This document shows positions 55,492 to 61,364 of a stretch of 64,000 bases of DNA, in pieces (position 1 is the first letter of the stretch; every line of letters begins with the position of its first letter). The DNA is from Bosea sp. RAC05 (GTDB lineage Bacteria; Pseudomonadota; Alphaproteobacteria; Rhizobiales; Beijerinckiaceae): assembly GCF_001713455.1 (NCBI RefSeq), contig NZ_CP016464.1, positions 4,388,001 through 4,452,000 of the forward strand, in the 5' to 3' direction. Under the pieces are notes generated by a model, which was not told where the DNA came from, ran no database searches, and was given only the letters and a program-made list of their open reading frames with translations. Made by a program: the position numbers and the translations under genes.

Positions 55492-56670
55492 TCACGTCTC
55501 CACCAGCCCGCCGCTGTCACCGCTCGCCGCCGAATCCGCCCGGCCATGCGGAAGGCCGAGATAATCGTCGGAGCGCATCTCGATCAGCCGCGAGACCGTG
55601 CGGTCGAACTCGAAGGCCTCGCGCCCGGTCTTGGCACGGTAGAGTTCGTGCGGCTCGGCCTGCGCCGAGGCGACGAGCTTCACATGATGCTCGTAGAGCG
55701 TGTCGATCAGGATGATGAAGCGCTTGGTCTCGTTGCGCTGCTCGTCGGCGAGCACCGGGATGTCGTCGAGCACCAGCGTGTGGAAGCGCTGCGCCAGCGC
55801 GATATAGTCCGAGGCGCCATAGGCCTTGCTGCAGAGATCGCCGAAGCCCGCCCGCGCCACGCCCGCCGCCGCCTGCGGCACGACCAGCTCGTGGCCCTTC
55901 ACGTCGATGACGAGGCGCTGCCCCTTCGCCGCGCCGGAGAGCTTGCGAAAGGCGTCGTCGAGCGCCGCTTCAGCCGCCGCATCGGCCGGCACGCGGTAGA
56001 CCGGCGCGCCGCCGAGCTTCTCCATCCGAAAATCGGTCCGCGCCTCCAACTTGAGAACCTCGACCTTCTCGGCCAGCAGCGCCACGAAGGGCAAAAACAG
56101 CGCCCGGTTCAGCCCGCCCTCATAGAGCCGCGACGGCTCGACATTCGAGGTCGCGACCACCACGACGCCGGCGGCGAACAGCGCCGTGAACAGCCGCCCG
56201 AGGATCATGGCATCGGCGATGTCGGTGACGGTGAACTCGTCGAAGCAGAGCAGCCGCGCCTCCTTCGCCAGATCCGCCGCGATCGGGCCGATCGGGTCGG
56301 GATCCTTGACCTCGCCGGCCTTGAGCTTCTGGCGATAGGCATGGATGCGGCCATGGACGTCGGCCAGGAATTCATGGAAATGCACGCGTCGACGCTGCGG
56401 CACCGCCACGGAGTCGTAGAACAGATCCATCAGCATGGTCTTGCCGCGGCCGACCGAGCCCCAGATGTAGAGCCCCTTGGGCGCATCCTTGGCCGCCGCC
56501 TTCTTGCCGAACAGCCAGCCCAGCGCGCTGCTCTTCTGCGCCAGGCGCTGCGCGGCCAATGCCTCGGCCAGGCCCTGCAGCCGCTTCACCACCGCGACCT
56601 GCGCCGGATCGCGCTCGATCGCCCCGGTGTCGACCAGGGCGGCATAGCGTTGGGCGATCGAGGCGGTCAT
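55492..56670 (-). CDS. zapE: Cell-division ATPase ZapE (AFG1-like)
   Basis: 392 residues. Walker A in YIWGSVGRGKTMLMDLFYDS, HFHEFLADVHGRIH, LLCFDEFTVTDIADAMILGR (Walker B), VVVATSNVEPSRLYEGGLNR, FLPFVALLAEKVEVLKLEA and the C-terminal FIILIDTLYEHHVKLVASAQ. ZapE promotes Z-ring constriction, and AFG1 relatives support mitochondrial protein quality control. I take ATG 56670 since homology starts with SIAQRYAALVDTG; in-frame sequence further upstream has no similarity. Confidence 0.93.
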   Translation of the reverse strand: MTASIAQRYAALVDTGAIERDPAQVAVVKRLQGLAEALAAQRLAQKSSALGWLFGKKAAAKDAPKGLYIWGSVGRGKTMLMDLFYDSVAVPQRRRVHFHEFLADVHGRIHAYRQKLKAGEVKDPDPIGPIAADLAKEARLLCFDEFTVTDIADAMILGRLFTALFAAGVVVVATSNVEPSRLYEGGLNRALFLPFVALLAEKVEVLKLEARTDFRMEKLGGAPVYRVPADAAAEAALDDAFRKLSGAAKGQRLVIDVKGHELVVPQAAAGVARAGFGDLCSKAYGASDYIALAQRFHTLVLDDIPVLADEQRNETKRFIILIDTLYEHHVKLVASAQAEPHELYRAKTGREAFEFDRTVSRLIEMRSDDYLGLPHGRADSAASGDSGGLVET

Positions 56671-56750
56671 GGCGGCGAGGGTCTTCGGGCAGGCGCTGGG
56701 GACTCCCGGGTTACGGCAGCCCCGCCGGCCCGGCAAGAGCGGAGGGGGGC

Positions 56751-56912
56751 AAACCCCTCCCCCTTGTGGGGAGGGGAAGGGGTGGGGGTCGAAAAGCCAG
56801 GGCGCGTCGCTGAAGAGGGAGCCGTATCGCCGTTGCAGCCGCGCTGGTCCGGCTCGCGGTCACCAGGCGGCACGACCCCCACCCCTGCCCCTCCCCACAA
56901 GGGGGAGGGGTT
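56751..56912. repeat. Dispersed palindromic element, family F, copy 1
   Basis: Arms AACCCCTCCCCCTTGTGGGG and CCCCTCCCCACAAGGGGGAG, extended by GGGGTGGGGGTCG / CGACCCCCACCCC, separated by about 80 bp. The left arm is itself a smaller hairpin (CCCCTCCCC...GGGGAGGGG). Confidence 0.85.
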
Positions 56913-56945
56913 CCCCGCGCCAAGCCCCGAAAGCCGCGCCCTGCC

Positions 56946-57863
56946 TCAGGCCGCCGCCAGCCGCGGCCGTGGGTTGCGCTTGCGGAAGCGGCGCCTCGCC
57001 CAGATCACCAGCCCCGTGCCCCAGAGCCCGGCCAGCACCAGCGACAGCGCGAGATTGAGTCCGCTGCCCCAGAGCGCATGCCAGTTGCCCTCGTGCAGCG
57101 CGCGCGGCCAGTTCATCGGCGGCGTCGCGAGCCCCTCGCGCGTCACCACCACGCCGGTCAGCCGGTTGCCGACATAGACCCGCGCCAGCAGCCGCCCGCC
57201 GCGAACCCGCAGCGAGGTCAGGTCGGCGAGGTCATGCGCGCGGGCGACGAGCGGAATCGCCTCCGCCAGTGGCAGTCGCGCCGGCCGCGCCCCGGCTGGC
57301 GCCGCCGGGGTGAAGCTGATTCCGAAGGCGATGGCGAGCCCGGTCAGCGGCGACAGCACGATCAGCGGCAGGAACAGCCAGGCGCCGGCCTTGTGCCAGC
57401 CGCCCAGCGTGTTGCGGAAGCGCGGCCAGCCCATCAGCACGCCGAGCAGCGCCAGCACCAGCATGGCGATGGTCGAGGCGGTGACGAGCCAGCCGAGATC
57501 GAGCAGCAGCCGTTCATGCAGCTGCCGCGCCGTGCCGAACCAGTCGGCCCAGCCCGGCTCGTCGATCGCCTCGCCGCTGCTCAGGCTGACATCGACCGAG
57601 CCGTCCGGCCCGACGCCGTTCAGCGTCATCAGCTGGTCATAGGTGCGGATCGTCAGCCCGGTCGCCTGGCCCTGCGGATCGAATTTTTGCAGCGCCGCCA
57701 GCACCGAGGCCTCGGTCACCGGCGCGGCGGGCCGGGTGCGCTGCGCCAGAGGTTCGAGCGAAAGCACGAGCCCGCTCAGGATCAGCGCCAGCAGCGGCAG
57801 GGCGAAGACGAGCGTGACCCAGCGGTGGAACCGCAGCCAGTACGGCTTGAGCATCATGGGCAT
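56946..57863 (-). CDS. PepSY-associated membrane protein
   Basis: 305 residues. An N-terminal helix (YWLRFHRWVTLVFALPLLAL) with the PepSY-TM pattern, a periplasmic loop, HERLLLDLGWLVTASTIAML, a second pair of helices near 150-200, a PepSY-like segment (EAIPLVARAHDLADLTSLRV, RVYVGNRLTGVVVTREG), the LHEGNWHALWGSGLNLALSL helix and a basic C-terminus. Some relatives (FoxB-type) reduce ferric siderophores at the inner membrane. An Irr-type palindrome 22 bp ahead of the ATG supports an iron role, but no receptor gene is adjacent. Confidence 0.78.
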   Translation of the reverse strand: MPMMLKPYWLRFHRWVTLVFALPLLALILSGLVLSLEPLAQRTRPAAPVTEASVLAALQKFDPQGQATGLTIRTYDQLMTLNGVGPDGSVDVSLSSGEAIDEPGWADWFGTARQLHERLLLDLGWLVTASTIAMLVLALLGVLMGWPRFRNTLGGWHKAGAWLFLPLIVLSPLTGLAIAFGISFTPAAPAGARPARLPLAEAIPLVARAHDLADLTSLRVRGGRLLARVYVGNRLTGVVVTREGLATPPMNWPRALHEGNWHALWGSGLNLALSLVLAGLWGTGLVIWARRRFRKRNPRPRLAAA

Positions 57864-57884
57864 GACTTTCGGTCGCAGCGTCGT

Positions 57885-57901
57885 CTTGGAATTGTTCTAA
57901 G
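57885..57901 (-). promoter_or_regulatory. Irr-type iron-control box upstream of the PepSY gene
   Basis: CTTGGAATTGTTCTAAG; on the gene strand it reads CTTAGAACAATTCCAAG, one mismatch from a perfect palindrome and close to the iron control element TTTAGAAYNRTTCTAAA bound by Irr in rhizobia. It starts about 22 bp upstream of the ATG. Confidence 0.5.
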
Positions 57902-58392
57902 GTGACGTGCATCCCTACCGCAAGCCGCGGCGCCCCGCCCTGCGCTGGATCAAAGCCGCACCTGATCGCCGGACGCACCGAAACCCCCGTCCGGCTCACG
58001 CCGCGGGGTTTCGGGCTCTTCAAGGCGTATCCGAGGGGATGCGCGGGACGATGGTGGCGTCGCAGTCGACGGCTGCGTGCCGATGTCGATGTCGAATGTC
58101 GTGTCGAAGCAGCGCCAACAGCCGCCGCCCCGCCCCGCGCGCAGGTGTTTTGTGCCGACCAGATCGCCTTCTGGTTATCCGGGTCTCGGGTCGCGCGGCC
58201 TGACTCACCCGCGCGATGGCAATCTGCGCCTCCGCCGCCTTCGGCCCGCAACGGCCTCAGGCGACGAAACCCGCAACCCCGCCCGGCCGCACGATGCCTC
58301 GCGACAGCCCCCTTGGTCGGGCGGAGCGGGAGGAGAATAGGCATGGGTTCGGGCAGCGGGGATAAGATTGATGGGAACCGCGCCGCCGTCTT
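57902..58392. other. Long non-coding region upstream of the PepSY gene
   Basis: About 490 bp with no convincing gene: frames open on both strands are Arg/Ala/Pro-rich and lack ribosome sites. It contains a 10-bp perfect stem CCGAAACCCC / GGGGTTTCGG at 57978-57987 and 58005-58014 with a 17-nt loop but no T tract. It could be the 5' leader of the PepSY transcript, or decayed sequence. Confidence 0.45.
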
Positions 58393-58533
58393 CCCTTCTC
58401 CCGGATGGGAGAAGGTGGCGCGGAGCGCCGGATGAGGGCCTGCCGCTTCAATGGAAGGCGCAACGGCTCCGTCGCGCCTCTTGCAACGAGCGGCGGTCCC
58501 TCATCCCTGCCCTTCTCCCATCCGGGAGAAGGG
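58393..58533. repeat. Dispersed palindromic element, family F', copy 1
   Basis: Arms CCCTTCTCCCGGATGGGAGA and TCTCCCATCCGGGAGAAGGG, each itself a hairpin, with GGCGCGGAGCGCCGGATGAG on the left. The same modules recur in the reverse order at 61166-61340. Confidence 0.85.
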
Positions 58534-58548
58534 TTCCCAGCGCCCCCG

Positions 58549-58641
58549 CGTCATGGTCGCCCTTGTGGCGACCATCCACGCCTTCGCGGATCAAGGGCGG
58601 TGTTCAAGGCGTGGATGCTCGGGACAAGCCCGAGCATGACG
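58549..58641. repeat. Dispersed palindromic element, family D, copy 2
   Basis: CGTCATGGTCGCCCTTGTGG to CCCGAGCATGACG with inner arms CATCCACGCCTTC / AAGGCGTGGATG. Directly abuts the family F' element, so two different palindromes lie in tandem. Confidence 0.85.
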
Positions 58642-58676
58642 GGGCGCGAAACCGCGACGCCTGCCCCGTCTCCCCC

Positions 58677-58970
58677 TCACCCCCGCCCGGGAATCATCCG
58701 GATGGCGTTGCCGAGATGGGTGGCGCAGCCCTTCATGTCGTTCTTCGCCATCAGGTCGGTGGCCAGGGTCAGCTCCTTCATCGCGACCGCCTTCTTGGCC
58801 GGGTCGGTCATCTTGGCGGTCTCGGCGTTCATCTTGGACAGCTCGACCGTGCTGCAGGTTGTCGGCGGCAGCGGCGTGGTGTCGGGCGCCGCCGGCGCGG
58901 TCTGCGCCCCGGCCGGCGACAGCGCCAGCCCGAAGCCGAACGCGGCGAGGATGAGGGTGGTCCTGAGCAT
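58677..58970 (-). CDS. Small exported helical protein, hypothetical
   Basis: 97 residues with a clear signal peptide (MLRTTLILAAFGFGLALSPA, cleavage after GAQ) and a strong AGGGAGA ribosome site. The mature part contains a proline-rich stretch PAAPDTTPLPPTTC and a helix ETAKMTDPAKKAVAMKELTL ... MAKNDMKGCATHLGNAIRMI with two cysteines. Periplasmic. No recognised domain. Confidence 0.75.
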   Translation of the reverse strand: MLRTTLILAAFGFGLALSPAGAQTAPAAPDTTPLPPTTCSTVELSKMNAETAKMTDPAKKAVAMKELTLATDLMAKNDMKGCATHLGNAIRMIPGRG

Positions 58971-59222
58971 GGTTTGATCTCCCTGAAGGAGCCGGAAGGG
59001 CCCTTTCGCGGGAAACAGGGCGTGGGGAGGATTGTTCCGGGGTGGGTTGGCGGGTGGAGGCTCGCTGTCGAAGCGGGGCGCCTTCCTTTTCCCCTCGCGG
59101 GAGAAGGGGTCGCCCCATCACCGCTGCAGCCTAGAAAACGACTCTAAGCGCAGCGGGCGGCTTATTCAGTGCGCACACTCAAAACCCACCGTCGGTTTGG
59201 CCACGTGAGATCGTGGATTAAG

Positions 59223-60362
59223 CTATTCGTTATGCAAGGGAGCCTCAGCGTCGGTAGTTGGAGCAATTGCATCTGCTGCAGCCTCAACTTCTGTCTGTCC
59301 CGTTTGCATTTGATTGTCAGTGAACAACACGTTCGATAGTGCTGTAGCTCTAGCGATACGGTTTCCCCGATCGGAGGCTGCTCGAGAGACAGCGCGAGCA
59401 TATGCTACTACGTTCGGATCCTGCCTTTCCCAATCAGCCTCCTCCAAGCGCAAAATCCGATCGACACGCGCACCAAATTCTTGCAATTTTGCAGACACCG
59501 TCGTCCGCACATCCGAAGCAAATGGCAAATCGGCGGCTCTCTCGCTCAAACACAAAAACAGCGTATAAAAATCAGATTTCTTCTTCCATCTTGTTGCGCT
59601 TAATTTGGGCAACAGATGCGATATTTCTCCTGTAATCGACCGAAAGGTCGATTCAATTTCCTCTTTGCGTTCAAATGATTTTTCGTAAAGCTGATAATAT
59701 GTATCCAATTTATCTTTCTTGTTCTGAGCACCATTTAGATAGGCTATTGCGATTTCGCTGATAAACTCGTGATCAAGCATGCGCCGATGATCGGCAGCGG
59801 AAAAAATACCTGACTCGGACCAAAATTGATCTTCGTCAGCTATTTTTTGGACAGTCTTGATGAATGGACCCCAATAGGTTGCATTCCTTAGTTCCTGCTC
59901 ATTAAGCGCCACAACATTCCGGTTTAGCCGACTGAAAATCTTTCGAACTCCGTCCTCTTCCATCGCAGGAAGGATGCGGACTACAAATTTATAGCTGAAT
60001 ATATCTTTTTTCTCGTCTGGAGACATATCATCAAACCGAAGTCCCTGCCACTTACGTAGCACTTCTTCTCCCTCTAAAGCATACTCGCCCTGGACAAACT
60101 CTAGTATTGCTCGTATTCTCTGCTGACCATCGACAACGATATGCCTCTCTGCCCCCTGCTCATCGCCCAAATCCTGCATATAGAGCTCTGGTATCGGCAA
60201 CCCGTTGAGAATAGTATCAATTAGATATGATTTCTGAATGTTCGTCCAAACAGGATTCCGCTGGAAGGGCGCAGCCAAGACTAATTCATTCGATAAAAAG
60301 GACTTTCGAAACCAAGATACAGTCCTATGGGTAGTGTGCAGGAAATTATCTGTCTGATCCAT
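59223..60362 (-). CDS. DUF262 (GmrSD N-terminal-like) protein
   Basis: 379 residues. ParB/Srx-fold nuclease-like domain of DUF262: FQRNPVWT at 34-40, YLIDTILNGLPIPELYM at 46-62, the core HIVVDGQQRIRAILEF at 74-89 (DGQQR, the catalytic-type motif), FSRLNRNVVALNEQELRNA at 143-161. In GmrSD enzymes this domain hydrolyses NTPs to drive an HNH-type nuclease; no DUF1524/HNH domain is seen here, the rest being helical. It begins at a TGATG junction with the upstream gene (ATG overlapping the TGA), with GAGG ahead. AT-rich like its partner. Likely a defence or toxin-type effector. Confidence 0.85.
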   Translation of the reverse strand: MDQTDNFLHTTHRTVSWFRKSFLSNELVLAAPFQRNPVWTNIQKSYLIDTILNGLPIPELYMQDLGDEQGAERHIVVDGQQRIRAILEFVQGEYALEGEEVLRKWQGLRFDDMSPDEKKDIFSYKFVVRILPAMEEDGVRKIFSRLNRNVVALNEQELRNATYWGPFIKTVQKIADEDQFWSESGIFSAADHRRMLDHEFISEIAIAYLNGAQNKKDKLDTYYQLYEKSFERKEEIESTFRSITGEISHLLPKLSATRWKKKSDFYTLFLCLSERAADLPFASDVRTTVSAKLQEFGARVDRILRLEEADWERQDPNVVAYARAVSRAASDRGNRIARATALSNVLFTDNQMQTGQTEVEAAADAIAPTTDAEAPLHNE

Positions 60363-60985
60363 CACGAATCCTCTACATCGATGTCATCATCGACTGAACT
60401 TTGTTCAAGTATTTGCGTTTTGAGCTGCTCTACTCCATACGACTGATATTGTCTTAACGAATCATAATCCCGATAAATTCTCATTTTTATGTCACGACCA
60501 CGCGTTGGATCAATATTTTTCATATGATCAAGCGCACCTTGCCAAGCAGATCCAAAAGGCAAAACTCCGAGCATCGAATTAGTAGCTATAGTACCTGAGA
60601 ATACATAGTTATTCTGATGTTGTCGAATTGCTCGCTTAATCTCGACAGGCAAAGACAACCACGATGGACGCCTCTGCCTCAAGAAACGCCAAGCTAAATC
60701 AAAATAATGAGCGCTAATAATTCCAACATCAACATCAGAATGCTCATCAAATTTTTTATAATTTTTTGATGGATTCAAGCTAAAACCGACAGATGCGCTC
60801 CCGACCAAAACAATATCATAGGGATCGACATCAATTAGGCCCGAAAGAATAGTCTTCCAGTTGATCCAATGACTCATATTTCCGTGAAAAACAAAAGGCA
60901 CAGGCTCAAAAATATAGTGCGATACAAAATCATATGCACTTCTGCTGAGAATTTCGGACTGGAGCGCGGCCTGATCGACGAACAA
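60362..60985 (-). CDS. Nucleotidyltransferase-like protein
   Basis: 207 residues. GSASVGFSL (residues 62-70) followed by a SDVDVGIIS stretch (83-91) gives the GS...DxD pattern of the Pol-beta nucleotidyltransferase fold, with D84 and D86 as the likely metal ligands. The rest is unfamiliar; no MNT, CBASS or cGAS signature is certain. The TTG start is supported by GGGAGGG at 8-nt spacing; an ATG a few bases upstream is in the wrong frame. Its stop overlaps the ATG of the DUF262 gene, so the pair is one translationally coupled operon. Function: unknown, possibly nucleotide-transferring regulator or toxin partner. Confidence 0.65.
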   Translation of the reverse strand: MFVDQAALQSEILSRSAYDFVSHYIFEPVPFVFHGNMSHWINWKTILSGLIDVDPYDIVLVGSASVGFSLNPSKNYKKFDEHSDVDVGIISAHYFDLAWRFLRQRRPSWLSLPVEIKRAIRQHQNNYVFSGTIATNSMLGVLPFGSAWQGALDHMKNIDPTRGRDIKMRIYRDYDSLRQYQSYGVEQLKTQILEQSSVDDDIDVEDS

Positions 60986-61165
60986 TTCCCATACCCTCCC
61001 GCCCTGTCGCTCCTATGAGTAAATGACCGCATTGTCGCGGGCAAGGGCTACATCCCTCGATATTCTCTAGTGACGCCCCTTTCTCATCAGCCTCTGCCAT
61101 CGCGCGCCCACACCGCAAATCAGCGAAGCAGATCGTCCGTGGTGGAGAGCACTGGCCCCACCACT
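60986..61165. other. Island-to-uvrB intergenic segment
   Basis: Starts with the GGGAGGG ribosome site of the nucleotidyltransferase gene; then about 150 bp of intermediate composition with no gene. Together with the repeat to its right this 379-bp gap separates the island from uvrB. I could not identify a promoter. Confidence 0.4.
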
Positions 61166-61340
61166 CCCTCACCCCTTTGGCTCTGCCTCAGGGGCGAGGA
61201 ACCGCTCTCCCGGATGGGAGCGCGGCAGGGGTGAGGCCCCCCGCTGATCGCTGTAACGAAACGGAGCCGTGGCGCCCTCTTGCTGCGACGGCAGGCCCTC
61301 ATCCGGCGCTCCGCGCCACCTTCTCCCATCCGGGAGAAGG
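61166..61340. repeat. Dispersed palindromic element, family F', copy 2
   Basis: Contains CCCTCACCCC...GGGGTGAGG and CTCTCCCGGATGGGAG hairpins, then CCTCATCCGGCGCTCCGCGC and CTTCTCCCATCCGGGAGAAG, the mirror image of the left half of the element at 58393. Lies just after the uvrB stop, between it and the AT-rich island. Confidence 0.83.
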
Positions 61341-61364
61341 AAAGGGGCGGCGCGGTTCCGCCGC

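Larger units (their letters stand above)
59130..61010. other. AT-rich two-gene island
   Basis: Two sample 60-base lines (starting at 59701 and 60661) count to about 38% and 43% G+C, against roughly 65-70% on either side. The change is abrupt at about 59130 and 61000. The island holds exactly the DUF262 gene and the nucleotidyltransferase-like gene, and both flanks carry family F' type palindromes (58393-58533 left, 61166-61340 right). No integrase, tRNA or terminal inverted repeat was seen. Signs of horizontal transfer. Confidence 0.8.

Noticed and set aside
57978..58014. Perfect 10-bp hairpin CCGAAACCCC / GGGGTTTCGG as a terminator
   Set aside because: No T tract on either strand and a 17-nt loop; it may be structural in a leader RNA, so it was mentioned but not called.
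57637..58344. Minus-strand and plus-strand open frames in the region upstream of the PepSY gene
   Set aside because: Arg/Pro/Ala-rich, no ribosome site, no recognisable domain, and one overlaps the PepSY gene and the iron box.
60930..61172. Minus-strand frame overlapping the start of the nucleotidyltransferase gene, ending MGIVRRSGRAPVRNSQQKCI
   Set aside because: It is out of frame with the AT-rich gene, and the upstream part is composition-typical noise; the TTG start in the other frame has the better ribosome-site spacing.
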